From positions 372,001-436,000 of the forward strand of contig JAXGXG010000001.1 of assembly GCA_040772845.1 (NCBI GenBank): a stretch of DNA of 64,000 bases. The letters run 5' to 3'. The position numbers and the translations under genes are program-made. Positions 10,588 through 19,003 of this stretch are shown here, piece after piece. This stretch comes from PWXP01 sp040772845. GTDB lineage: Bacteria; Planctomycetota; Planctomycetia; Pirellulales; Thermoguttaceae. Under the pieces are notes generated by a model. That model saw nothing but the letters and a program-made list of their open reading frames with translations. It did no database searches and was not told the origin of the DNA. Every line of letters begins with the position of its first letter. The stretch's first letter is position 1.

Positions 10588-10616
10588 ATCTTGGCCCGGT
10601 CCAAGGCGATTGTCAA
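10588..10616 (-). promoter_or_regulatory. Candidate sigma70 promoter for the A2M-like gene
   Basis: Consensus TTGACA (10616-10611) on the minus strand, 17-bp spacer, then a weak -10 CAAGAT (10593-10588). It lies between the terminator of the GH127 gene and the leader hairpin of the A2M-like gene, where a promoter is expected. Confidence 0.4.
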
Positions 10617-10652
10617 GGCCATGCCGCGCATAAAGAGACCGACCAGCTCAGA

Positions 10653-10681
10653 ACAAAAATCTAACCCGCTCATTCGGGTTT
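10653..10681 (-). terminator. Rho-independent terminator of the GH127 gene
   Basis: On the minus strand AACCCG-aatgag-CGGGTT is followed by AGATTTTTG, 13 nt after the GH127 stop codon. It separates this gene from the A2M-like gene. Confidence 0.7.
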
Positions 10682-10693
10682 GCAAAGAAAAAC

Positions 10694-13072
10694 CTACGGC
10701 GATTGGACTTTCCACTCCAGGATGCCGCCGGAGAACGCCGGTTGGAGTTGGACCTCGATCTTCAAGGCCGTGGTCTCGATGGGTGAGAACTCGACGTGGT
10801 TGAACTGGTCCAATGCAGTACCGAAATCCGCGACACCCTCGACCGGTTTGAACGTATCGCCGTCGCGGTAGAGCAGTCGCCACGATTCGGGCGCCCGGCA
10901 CTGACCTTTTCCCGTATCGTCGAACCAGTAAACGTCGACGCCCGAGACCTTGCGCGGTTTGTCGAACTCGTACTGCACCCATTCCTTCGTCCCGCGATGG
11001 TCCCACCAGGTAAGCCTGGGAATCGAGTGATCGGCCGATCTGGAAGGCTCGAGCTGATCGTTCACTGCGAATACCGTATCCTGCTTCCAGCAGTGCGACG
11101 CAGACGGCCGGCTCAATTCCATCATCGACAACGGAGTGGACGGCCCCAGGGTTGCCGGATCGAGTGTGCGGTAGAGCGCGCCTTCCCATTTCAGATCGTC
11201 GGCGTCGGGCGTGCGCGATTTGCCGTCCTGGTAGACCCACACGGCCATCGGTCCCGGCTGGCGATGGTCCCATGCGTAATACGGGATGGCCGTCACTTCG
11301 CGTCCGTCACTCGCCGTGGTCTTGATAACGGCTATGCCGCCCAGCAGGTCCGACTTCTGCTCGATGCTGAACTTCGGCTCGCGCGGCAGCATGATATTCT
11401 GCACGCCTGCCGGATTATCGGCCTGCTCGAAGCAATAGACCACCGGCCCGCGTTGCAGTGCCACGCGTCCGCGGTCGGCTTCCACCTTCGGATTGGCCTC
11501 GATTCGCCGGACGGTCATATCGAGTTGCAGCGTCACGCAGTCGCCTGGCCGCCACGTGCGCTCGATCATGAGATAACCATTTTGCGAATCGACCTTCGCT
11601 TTCTCATCGCTTTCGACCTCGGCGACCGTCTCCTGCGACCATCCGGGATTGCGAAGGCACAAGCGAAATGCCATGGGTTCCGGCGGATTGATGACCAGTT
11701 TTACCTCACCGGCCCATGGATAGCCGGTTTGCTGGGTAACGGCCACTTGCTTGCCGGCCAGTGGAACCTGTCCCGAACCGGCAGCGTAGAGGTTCACGAA
11801 GATGGAATCTTCATCGGTAGCATACACATAGCCGGGAACCGAGGGGATGAACCGCACCACATTTGTCGGACAGCAGGCACAACCGTAAAACGGTTGGCGG
11901 TGGTGCCCGCCACTGGAGGCCAGCGGATTGACATAGAAGAACGTCTTGCCGTCAAGGGCGATACCTGAAAGGATACCGTTGTACATAACCCGTTCGACCA
12001 CATCCGCGTATTTCGCATCGGCATGGAGCAAGTTGAGTCGGTGATTCCACAGGGCCATTCCAATGGCTGCGCACGTTTCGCAGTAGGCATCTCGATTGGG
12101 CAGGGCGTAGTCACCACTAAAACCTTCGCCGTGCCCCTGGACGCCGATTCCGCCGGTCACGTACATTTTCCGCCCGGTAACGCTCTGCCATAGCCGCTCC
12201 ATGGCATCGACGAGCGCCTGGTCGCCCGTGTAACCTGCGATGTCGGCCACGCCGGCATAGAGGTACATGGCGCGAACCGCATGGCCGACGATTTCACTCT
12301 GCTGGCGTACCGGGACGTGGTCCTGGCAGTAGGCCCCGTAGATTTTGGGGCGTTGCGACTGGTCGCCGCGGACGTCGATGAAGAATTGCGCCAGTTTGAA
12401 GTAGCGGTCTTCGCCGGTCAATTCGGCCAGCTTGACCAGGGCCAGTTCAATCTCTTCGTGCCCCGGAACATCATGACGCTTATCCGGTCCGAAGATACTA
12501 TCGATCAGATCGGCCTTCTTGATTGCCACATCGAGCAACGTTCGTTTGCCAGTCGCCCGGTAGTACGCCACGGCGGCCTCGAACATATGGCCGGCGCAAT
12601 ACAACTCGTGGCGTACGGCCAGATTGGTCCACTTCTTGTCCGGTTCGACCAGCGTGTAGTAGCTGTTCAGGTATCCATTGGGCTGCTGGGCGGCGGCAAT
12701 CTTGGCAATCACTTCGTCAACGGTCTTCTCCAGTTCCGGATCGCGCCGATCGGCCAGCGAATAGGCCGCCCCTTCGAGCACCTTGTAGACGTCGGAATCG
12801 TTGAAGTAGATCCCCTCGAACTTGCCATCCATCAGCCCGCCCGCTTTGGCAAAGTTCGAGATTCTTCCGGTCGACTCGCACCACTCGAAATTGTGTGGTA
12901 AGGAGGCATCGCGATTGGTGGTAATCCGCGGAGCCCAAAAACCATCGTCGAGCTTCACTGCAGTAAACGGCACGGCCGTCAACTCACGATGCGGAGGAGC
13001 CTCGGCGGCGGCGTAAGGAGCGATCGACAACAAGGCGGTCAGAGCAAAAGCGGAAGAAACAATGCGGTTCAT
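10694..13072 (-). CDS. GH127 beta-L-arabinofuranosidase-like glycoside hydrolase (former DUF1680), secreted
   Basis: This 792-residue protein has a signal peptide (MNRIVSSAFALTALLSIAPY) and family features of GH127. There is an early DDGFWAPRI block and a metal/catalytic centre formed by YCETCA near residue 330 and YGCACCPTNVVR near residues 395-405. In characterised GH127 enzymes (for example HypBA1) a Glu and three Cys from these two motifs bind zinc and one Cys is the nucleophile; all are present here. After an Ig-like segment (GDCVTLQLDMTVRRI) the C-terminus (about 670-792; WVQYEFDKPRKVSGVDVYWF) resembles a discoidin-type carbohydrate-binding domain. The likely role is removal of L-arabinofuranose from plant or algal glycans outside the cytoplasm. 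The start at 13072 gives a clean signal peptide; the longer ORF start at 13159 does not. A terminator follows the stop. Confidence 0.9.
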   Translation of the reverse strand: MNRIVSSAFALTALLSIAPYAAAEAPPHRELTAVPFTAVKLDDGFWAPRITTNRDASLPHNFEWCESTGRISNFAKAGGLMDGKFEGIYFNDSDVYKVLEGAAYSLADRRDPELEKTVDEVIAKIAAAQQPNGYLNSYYTLVEPDKKWTNLAVRHELYCAGHMFEAAVAYYRATGKRTLLDVAIKKADLIDSIFGPDKRHDVPGHEEIELALVKLAELTGEDRYFKLAQFFIDVRGDQSQRPKIYGAYCQDHVPVRQQSEIVGHAVRAMYLYAGVADIAGYTGDQALVDAMERLWQSVTGRKMYVTGGIGVQGHGEGFSGDYALPNRDAYCETCAAIGMALWNHRLNLLHADAKYADVVERVMYNGILSGIALDGKTFFYVNPLASSGGHHRQPFYGCACCPTNVVRFIPSVPGYVYATDEDSIFVNLYAAGSGQVPLAGKQVAVTQQTGYPWAGEVKLVINPPEPMAFRLCLRNPGWSQETVAEVESDEKAKVDSQNGYLMIERTWRPGDCVTLQLDMTVRRIEANPKVEADRGRVALQRGPVVYCFEQADNPAGVQNIMLPREPKFSIEQKSDLLGGIAVIKTTASDGREVTAIPYYAWDHRQPGPMAVWVYQDGKSRTPDADDLKWEGALYRTLDPATLGPSTPLSMMELSRPSASHCWKQDTVFAVNDQLEPSRSADHSIPRLTWWDHRGTKEWVQYEFDKPRKVSGVDVYWFDDTGKGQCRAPESWRLLYRDGDTFKPVEGVADFGTALDQFNHVEFSPIETTALKIEVQLQPAFSGGILEWKVQSP

Positions 13073-13181
13073 CGTTGGGTTCCTGCATGGCGGGTGATTC
13101 AGACCGGCAACGAGGCAACCAAGGCATCGGTCGCCCCGCGAGTATTGTATCCCATTCAACAGACCAACGCCAACTGTCGCC

Positions 13182-13307
13182 CCTCCCTCAGAAGGAGTTC
13201 ATGCCAAGGCTGGCTTTACAGTGTACGCCGTGCCGGAACCGGCCAGCCTGTCGCTATGCCTGCTGGGAATCCTCGGATTGTCGACGGGGCGACGACGCAA
13301 GCGCTAA
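13182..13307 (+). pseudogene. Orphan PEP-CTERM tail (gene remnant)
   Basis: In frame before the TAA at 13305-13307 the sequence reads VYAVPEPASLSLCLLGILGL then STGRRRKR. This is a complete PEP-CTERM sorting signal: VPEP motif, one hydrophobic helix and a basic end. No start codon with a plausible protein precedes it, and the GH127 start region lies less than 110 bp upstream on the other strand. The front of the gene has been lost. The right boundary is certain; the left boundary is a guess. Confidence 0.6.
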
Positions 13308-13314
13308 CGCTTGG

Positions 13315-13632
13315 TCACCGTAGCGGTACGGGCCGGCCGATGGCGATCGAGCGTTCCTGGAGCGTTCCGGCAGGATGGCTCCAACGATATGCGACCGGTC
13401 GGCCTTGCGGGTCCGTCACAAACCACATCAGCCCGCGGCCGATTCCCGTCTGTCCCTTGGGGCGGCTGTCATTGCCGTGTCCCGTACTGGTCGAATCGAC
13501 AATCGCCACGCACACCTGCCGATCGGGCAGAAGAAACGGCAGACTGTCGATGATGATCGGCCAGGAGTGCCGACGCGGCGATGCCGTAAAACGTATACTC
13601 GACGTCAGGGCAATTGTCTTGGGCAACGGCAA
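13315..13632 (-). CDS. Possible C-terminal continuation or small protein after the prenyltransferase-like gene (uncertain)
   Basis: This minus-strand frame overlaps the end of the prenyltransferase-repeat gene and continues past its stop. From about 13560 to 13315 it reads IDSLPFLLPDRQVCVAIVDS and later GLMWFVTDPQGRPVAYRW, with mostly G or C at third codon positions, as in real genes here. The main frame over the same stretch (HRQSAVSSARSAGVRGD) looks unlike its family. Either a one-base frameshift (true or sequencing error) joins the two frames, or a separate small gene starts inside. The coordinates give the ATG-to-stop frame. I do not recognise the domain. Confidence 0.3.
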   Translation of the reverse strand: MPLPKTIALTSSIRFTASPRRHSWPIIIDSLPFLLPDRQVCVAIVDSTSTGHGNDSRPKGQTGIGRGLMWFVTDPQGRPVAYRWSHPAGTLQERSIAIGRPVPLR

Positions 13633-14473
13633 GGTATCCGCCGTGCGGCGCCGCTAGGGCTTCAACGAATCGGCGGACAGCCGTAAGGTCCAACGCATCG
13701 CTTCTGCCAAGGTCCGCCAATGCCAGGAAGCCGGTAAATGTGCTCAGCAGATCGGCAGTCGGCACGGAGGTGTGTGCCTGCAATCCGCCCGAGGGAGTCT
13801 GCATGCCGATCAGGTAGCGACCGGCGGTTTCTCGCAGGGATTCGTCCAGGGCGTTGCCCATGCGCAGCAGGGCGATGGCGGCGGCTGTGGGATTCACGCC
13901 GCTTTGACGCATCACGGGAAGCTCGACGAACCCGCCATCCTCGCGTTGGCGCGCCCGCAACATGGAGACGATCGCGTCCCAATTCTCGGTGGGCAGGCCG
14001 ACAGACTCGCGGCACAGCGCGGCCAGGAACGTATGGTACGTGCTACTCGCACCGCTGCGCGTGCTCTTGGCCACGCCGCCGTCGGGGCAGCAGAGCGGCT
14101 CGAACACCTGCCGGACAAGCGAGACCGGTTCCATGCCGGCTTCGGCGAGGCAATCGTTTCCGCCGGCCGCCTTGACAAGCCGCGACGACGAGAGCCAGGC
14201 GAACAGGTCCACGGCGTTCTGCGGCCGGCCGGCTTGCGCGGCCAGAAACGCGCCGGCCTGCCGCGCGACCTGGCCGTCCAAGGCATCGAGGACAAACAGC
14301 CCACGGAGTGCGAAACTGGTGTAGTAGACGTCACTGCCCCCCGCCCGGCCGGAGAATCCACCATCGGGCTGTTGGGCATTGCGGAGGAATGCCACATGCC
14401 GGTTTCGGTCCGGTTCGGGAAGTCGAGCTGCGGCTTGCGTGATCTGCGACGTCAGTTCAGCGAGATAAGGCAT
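13469..14473 (-). CDS. Prenyltransferase / squalene-oxidase repeat protein
   Basis: A 334-residue protein starting at MPYLAELTSQITQAAARLPE (14473). It has recurrent alpha/alpha-barrel repeats ending in Gly-Gly turns: NAQQPDGGFSGRAGGSD, CCPDGGVAKS, ARQREDGGFVELP, TPSGGLQAHTSVPTADLLST, AAPHGGYLAVAQDNCPDVEY. These resemble the beta subunit of protein geranylgeranyltransferase type II and bacterial relatives. The start overlaps the upstream GT4 gene by 17 bp, so the two are probably translated together. In planctomycetes such proteins are uncharacterised; no catalytic zinc triad could be confirmed by eye. The last 30 residues look aberrant (see the overlapping frame at 13315-13632), so the annotated C-terminus may reflect a frameshift. 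Confidence 0.75.
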   Translation of the reverse strand: MPYLAELTSQITQAAARLPEPDRNRHVAFLRNAQQPDGGFSGRAGGSDVYYTSFALRGLFVLDALDGQVARQAGAFLAAQAGRPQNAVDLFAWLSSSRLVKAAGGNDCLAEAGMEPVSLVRQVFEPLCCPDGGVAKSTRSGASSTYHTFLAALCRESVGLPTENWDAIVSMLRARQREDGGFVELPVMRQSGVNPTAAAIALLRMGNALDESLRETAGRYLIGMQTPSGGLQAHTSVPTADLLSTFTGFLALADLGRSDALDLTAVRRFVEALAAPHGGYLAVAQDNCPDVEYTFYGIAASALLADHHRQSAVSSARSAGVRGDCRFDQYGTRQ

Positions 14474-15785
14474 GAGAATCGAGCGTCTTTCGGTACAGTT
14501 CGATCGTCCGGGCGGCCAACGTTGATTCATTGTAGCGCTGGTGCACGCACATTTGCGCCTGCCAGCCATACGCTTCCGCCTGTTCCGGATCCCCTATTAT
14601 CGTCGCAATCCCATCGGCAAGCAAGGCGGCGTTGCCCGGCTCGTGGAGCAGGCCTCCGCGGGTCTCCGCGATCAGTTCCACAAAAGCCCCGTGATTGGGG
14701 AGTACGGCCGGCACGCCGACGGCCCAGGCTTCGAGTGCAGGCAGCCCCTTGCTTTCCGGCAACAGCGTAGGCAAACAGAACGCGTCGAACGACTTGAGCA
14801 TGGCCATCTTTCCGGCATAATCCGGCGCTCCATGATAGTGGAACCGATCTTTCAGTCCCGCCTCGGCCATAAGTCGTTCCACTTCGGCCAGATACGGGCG
14901 TTCGGCCGTCGCAAGGTATCCGCCGGCGTGCAGTTCAACCGGCGGAAGCGAAGGATCTTTCGCCAGCAAGGTAACGGCCTCGGCCAGCAGATGGAGCCCC
15001 TTTTCCGGCGCGATGCGCGAGAAGAACCCCACACGAAACGCGGCGCCTTCCGGCAGCCTCGATCTTCCTTCATTTGCCAGATCCTGACTCTCGCAGTCCA
15101 ATCCTGGCGGGACCACGTTAATCCATCCGCGGGGCAGGCAGAGCCGCTCTGCCATAACGTCTGCGTAGTAGCGACTCAGAGCCATCAGGACGTCCACTTC
15201 CGCCATTCGCTCGCCCAGCAACTGCCATGCCTGCTCCCGATGGGGCGACGGCAACTGGTCCAGGAACGCGTCCTCTCCGGTCAGCGAGCAGACAACCGGC
15301 ACGTTGAGATGGTGACGAAGGGTTGGAGCAACGCCGGCCAGCAGGGCATTGTTCAAATGGACCAGGTCCGGTTTGAGCACGTTGCCCAGGATGTGCAGAA
15401 GCTTTGCCAGCTCCTTGCGCTGCCGCCCTTCCTCGCCTTGCAGCATGGAAACGGTAAGCGGCCCCAACGCACCGGGCTGGGTTGTGCCGGCCCACCGTGA
15501 CAGGCAGCGGAGCAGGGCAGGGCGGTCCAGCAGATGGTCCACCAGCCAGGGCGTACGCTGAAAAAGCGACCATCGCTGCTGCAGGTAGACATTCACCCCG
15601 CCGTACGCAACGTACTGAAGGCTGTGGTTGGTCTGATCGGTACGCACGGGCATGTACATGGGCAGCAGCATCGCGTCGACGCCTGCCTTCGACAGTGCGC
15701 CGACGAGCACGTTGCCCTGCAGGCAACTGCCGCAGTACATCCCTCCCGCACCGGCCACCAAGTGAACTACTTTGATCGCTCCCAT
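14457..15785 (-). CDS. GT4-family glycosyltransferase
   Basis: A 442-residue GT-B glycosyltransferase. The N-terminal half has the Gly-rich turn MGAIKVVHLVAGAGGMYCGS and KPDLVHLNNALLAGV. The C-terminal half carries RVGFFSRIAPEKGLHLLAEA, the family-4 signature for the nucleotide-sugar site, and the E-x7-E motif region LPTLLPESKGLPALEAWAVG. It should transfer a sugar from an activated donor at the cytoplasmic face. The acceptor is unknown. It is the first gene of a two-gene unit with the prenyltransferase-repeat protein (17-bp overlap). The start at 15785 is supported by the immediate beta-strand MGAIKVVHLV. Upstream lies the REP array. Confidence 0.88.
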   Translation of the reverse strand: MGAIKVVHLVAGAGGMYCGSCLQGNVLVGALSKAGVDAMLLPMYMPVRTDQTNHSLQYVAYGGVNVYLQQRWSLFQRTPWLVDHLLDRPALLRCLSRWAGTTQPGALGPLTVSMLQGEEGRQRKELAKLLHILGNVLKPDLVHLNNALLAGVAPTLRHHLNVPVVCSLTGEDAFLDQLPSPHREQAWQLLGERMAEVDVLMALSRYYADVMAERLCLPRGWINVVPPGLDCESQDLANEGRSRLPEGAAFRVGFFSRIAPEKGLHLLAEAVTLLAKDPSLPPVELHAGGYLATAERPYLAEVERLMAEAGLKDRFHYHGAPDYAGKMAMLKSFDAFCLPTLLPESKGLPALEAWAVGVPAVLPNHGAFVELIAETRGGLLHEPGNAALLADGIATIIGDPEQAEAYGWQAQMCVHQRYNESTLAARTIELYRKTLDSHALSR

Positions 15786-15920
15786 ACCCCAGGAAGCTAC
15801 CGTCTCGCGCCGCCGGCGTCAAGGGGCCTGGGGCGCGGCCCCATATGTGTGGCCGAATCGTCTGGCAATCGCATCATGCCTTCACCTTCACCCAGACCGC
15901 GCAGCCTGCTTATTCCCATT

Positions 15921-16436
15921 CCGGTCCTTGAGGGACCCACTCGCTGGCGCTTCGAGCTCGTACGCGCTGGCGCGTCCGGCATACAAGCACGCAGCGCGAG
16001 CAAGTGAGTCCGGCATTTCGAGTGTTTCGTTTCGGGTCCTTACGGGACCCACTCGCTGGCGCTTCGTGCTTGTTCGCGCTGGCGCGTCCGGCATACAAGC
16101 ACGCAGCGCAAGCAAGTGGGTCGAGTGCTTCGTTTTGGGTCCTTACGGGACCCACTCGCTGGCGCTTCGTGCTTGTTCGCGCTGGCGCGTCGGGCATACA
16201 AGCACGCAGCGCAAGCAAGTGGGTCGAGTGCTTCGTTTCGGGTCCTTACGGGACCCACTCGCTGGCGCTTCGTGCTTGTACGCGCTCGCGCGTCGGGCAT
16301 ACAAGCACGCAGCGCAAGCAAGTGAGTCCGGTGTTTCGAACGCCTCGTTGCGGACCTTAAGGGACCCGCTTCATGATTGTACTCACCCGCGCGGCAGGCA
16401 TACAAGCACGCTGCGCAAGCGAGCAAGTGGATTACT
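15921..16436. repeat. REP-like palindromic repeat array, left of the RAYT gene (five units)
   Basis: Five imperfect copies of a unit of about 103-112 bp begin near 15923, 16035, 16138, 16241 and 16352. Each opens with GGTCCTTACGGGACCCACTC, runs through GCTTGT, a GC-rich centre and ACAAGC, and closes with GCAAGCAAGTGGGTC. The ends GACCCACT/AGTGGGTC and the inner GCTTGT/ACAAGC are inverted, so every unit can fold into a long hairpin. The fifth unit is diverged and runs into the transposase gene. Short ORFs in the array are repeat artefacts. Confidence 0.9.
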
Positions 16437-16437
16437 C

Positions 16438-16929
16438 TCAATCTCGGTCGGAATGGCGGTCTTGGCCTTCCTTGACATACACAATGACGGCGTGGAGGTC
16501 GTCTTCGTCATTGATCCACCGGCAACTGCCGCCTTCCGTCCAGAACCGCTCGCGGCCCGGGCACTCCGGCTTGAGGGTTCGCGCACACCACGCCTTGAAT
16601 TGATCGCGAACGCGCTCCGGACGATAACCGGGCGCCGTCACGACTACGTGTACGTGGTTGGAGCGGGCTGCCACGGTGTGCAGGGGCCACGACCGGATCT
16701 CACAATGGCGGGCAATGGTCTCCTCGACGATCGGCCGGAGTTCGGGCGACAGAATGAACGCCGGCGCTTTCATATCAGCCGACGCCATTTCGCAAAACAA
16801 CGTATTACCCTCATGATGTTCCCCCTTGCGCCACCACCCGCGCTCGTCGCCGGGAAGCCAGGTTCCATAGGTCGTCCACGTAATGAAGTACGCGATCGGC
16901 TCGTCGGTGTTCAACACCCGTTCCCCCAT
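16438..16929 (-). mobile_element. REP-associated tyrosine transposase (RAYT; Y1/HUH family)
   Basis: The gene encodes 163 residues. The start MGERVLNTDEPIAYFITWTT gives the typical first beta-strand with TYGTWLPGDERG. The HUH metal motif is NHVHVVV (His92 and His94) and the catalytic Tyr is Y151 in HAVIVYVKEGQ. KAWCARTLK and WTEGGSCRWI match other RAYTs. Such enzymes nick and rejoin single-stranded DNA at REP palindromes and are domesticated IS200/IS605 relatives. The gene lies inside an array of palindromic repeats: a diverged unit ends 2 bp from its stop and CAAGCAAGTGAGTCC lies about 13 bp upstream of its start. This is the arrangement of a REP/RAYT pair. All key residues are present, so it may be active. 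Confidence 0.88.
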
Positions 16930-16941
16930 CCACTCACCCCT

Positions 16942-17150
16942 CCAAGCAAGTGAGTCCGGTGTTTCGGACGCCTCGTTTCTGGGTCCTTAAGGGACCCACT
17001 CGCTTGCGCTTCGAGCTTGTACGCGCTGGCGCGTCGGGCATACAAGCACGCAGCGCGAGCAAGTGAGTCCGGCATTTCGAGTGCGTCGTTTCGGGGCCTT
17101 ACGGGACCCACTCGCTGGCGCTTCGAGCTTGTACTTGTACGCGCTCACGC
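16942..17150. repeat. REP-like palindromic repeat array, right of the RAYT gene (two and a half units)
   Basis: The end of one unit (CAAGCAAGTGAGTCC) starts near 16945, followed by units starting near 16982 and 17095. They have the same sequence and orientation as the left array. The last unit is cut short before the NCS1 permease stop codon at 17192. Position and sequence suggest these are the natural substrates of the RAYT. Confidence 0.88.
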
Positions 17151-17191
17151 TGCTTTGCCCCACGCCCACTTCCGAGTCATGCCCCGGCAAG

Positions 17192-18616
17192 CTACTCGTC
17201 AGCATCGATGCGCTGCGGCATGGGCAGGACGCGGCTTTGCAGCCCCGCCTTGGCCAGAATGAAGTACAACAGGAAGCCGACCACAAAGGCCGACAGCGGC
17301 GGTACCGGTACGAGCGTCGCAAACGGTGACGTGGGCCAGAACACGCCCATCACCAAATTGAAGGCTCCAAAGCAGAAGCCGGCGCCCCACGAGATCCAAC
17401 CGGCCATATTGAAGCTGGCGCGCGGCCCGGCCCACTTCCGGCCGGCCAGCATGTAGTCTGCGAACATGGCCCCGCAAACCGGCCCGAACGAGGCGCCGAT
17501 GACCTGAAAGACTTTGACGACATCCGCCGCCAAGCCGGTTGCCGCCAACGCGATCGCTGCAGCCGTACCAATTCCGACGGTAATGAACGGATTGACCTTG
17601 GGCAAGGTCGTCTTGAAACTGTTCGCCGCAATGAACGAGGCGAAACAGGCCGAGGGGAACGCCGCAATGGCCAACAGGCACATGCAAACCACGCCAACCT
17701 TGGCGCCCAGCACACTTCCCATCAACTGCGTCGGGTTCATCTGGGCAAGGTCCCCGCTCTTTCCAGCGCCGTGCGCGCCGGCCACAATCAACAAGGCCAG
17801 GACGCCGGCAAAAATGGTCGATCCGGCGACACCGACCAGACCGCCAAGCTGCACGTCCTTGCCGTCGCGGTTATTCATGCCGAAGTCGCAACCGGCGGCG
17901 CCCGCGGTGGCGAAGAAGCCGAGGATGTACGTCAGCGTCAGACCGAAGATGTCCCCAGCGGAAAGAGGCGGAGCACTGGACGCACTTGCGTCGATGGACT
18001 GCGCTACATCGTACGCACCCACGCCGCTTACCGTCGATACGAACAGCACGATCAGGATGACCAATGGGATCAAGGGCAGAAAGGTCGCGACCTTCCCGAC
18101 ATACTGGATGCCTTTCAGTCCTAAGAAACCTGCCAATGCCGCAAACACAACGACTACTGCAATGTGCGGCGGCGTCGCGATCACCTCGAGCAATCCCTTG
18201 TCAGCATAGAATGGTTGGACAAGAAACGCGGCCGCGAAACACGTGTTCACGGCCAGCCAGCCGAACTGCAACGCGCCCATCAGAAAACCTGGCATGAAGA
18301 ATCCACCCTGCACGCCATATGTCGATGTCCCGACGATGTACAACGGCAGGCCGCTCTTCATTCCCATCAAACCGGGAACCAGGTAGTAGAGGAAGTGGCA
18401 CAGCAGTGCGGCAAGCACCACCGCGCCGATCGCTACGCCCAGTCCCGCCGCCAACGCGCCACCCGGCGCCCCGGCCGCCGTCGGTACATCCTGCCAGAAC
18501 ACAAACCAAAGCATAATGCCTGCATACGTTTGAGCCGTACTGCTGAACCACGGGACACGATTGGTCTTGGGATTGGGCTGGGCAGAAGCGACATACCCGG
18601 GTAGGTTGGACGGCAT
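17192..18616 (-). CDS. NCS1-family purine/cytosine (nucleobase) permease
   Basis: A 474-residue, very hydrophobic protein with about 12 predicted membrane helices. The start MPSNLPGYVASAQPNPKTNR sits behind AAAAGGAG at the right distance; the longer ORF start at 18730 does not. The N-terminal NRVPWFSSTAQTYAGIMLWF, the helix-3 region GTSTYGVQGGFFMPGF, and AGCDFGMNNRD in the middle resemble CodB-type nucleobase:cation symporters. It should import a purine, cytosine or related compound with Na+ or H+. The substrate cannot be read from sequence and no nucleobase-metabolism gene lies next to it. The gene is divergent from the glycosyltransferase at 19004 and has its own candidate promoter. Confidence 0.85.
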   Translation of the reverse strand: MPSNLPGYVASAQPNPKTNRVPWFSSTAQTYAGIMLWFVFWQDVPTAAGAPGGALAAGLGVAIGAVVLAALLCHFLYYLVPGLMGMKSGLPLYIVGTSTYGVQGGFFMPGFLMGALQFGWLAVNTCFAAAFLVQPFYADKGLLEVIATPPHIAVVVVFAALAGFLGLKGIQYVGKVATFLPLIPLVILIVLFVSTVSGVGAYDVAQSIDASASSAPPLSAGDIFGLTLTYILGFFATAGAAGCDFGMNNRDGKDVQLGGLVGVAGSTIFAGVLALLIVAGAHGAGKSGDLAQMNPTQLMGSVLGAKVGVVCMCLLAIAAFPSACFASFIAANSFKTTLPKVNPFITVGIGTAAAIALAATGLAADVVKVFQVIGASFGPVCGAMFADYMLAGRKWAGPRASFNMAGWISWGAGFCFGAFNLVMGVFWPTSPFATLVPVPPLSAFVVGFLLYFILAKAGLQSRVLPMPQRIDADE

Positions 18617-19003
18617 GGGAGACTCCTTTTTCGGGCTAAAGCTGACAAAAATGCCGGTTTTCTCTGGCGTTGCGGGTGACGGCTCGGACATTACCCGAGC
18701 GGTGCACAATAGCGTTGAATCTAGCGTCACGGCAGCACAGCGTCAAGCATGTCCCGGTTGACTTTCCGGCTTTTTCCGGGAAATAACTTCGACAGTCGTC
18801 GCCCTGAACCTCCCCTGCGGAAAATGTGGCTTCCCTGGCTTGCGTAATGCGTGCAGATTAACATGCCTTCAACTGAACCTGGGCGAAGGCATCTTGACCA
18901 CAAGGGGATGCGGGAGATACGATGCACGGTCTGAGAGTTTCGCCGGGGATGCTATGCGCCGGCGAAGCAGAAAGGAAGCCTCGGCCCGGTAGGATACGGC
19001 TCG
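18617..19003. promoter_or_regulatory. Divergent intergenic region with a sigma70 promoter for the permease
   Basis: This 387-bp gap lies between two divergently transcribed genes. On the minus strand TTGACG (18745-18740) and TAGATT (18723-18718), 16 bp apart, form a good promoter about 100 bp upstream of the permease start. Before the plus-strand gene there is a short inverted repeat (CGCCGG...CGCCGGCG near 18940-18965). I see no RNA motif or small gene. Confidence 0.45.

Noticed and set aside
15797..16360. Several 60-130-codon ORFs on both strands in the REP array
   Set aside because: They repeat the same translated palindrome (for example LACAACLYAGRAS) and are artefacts of the repeats.
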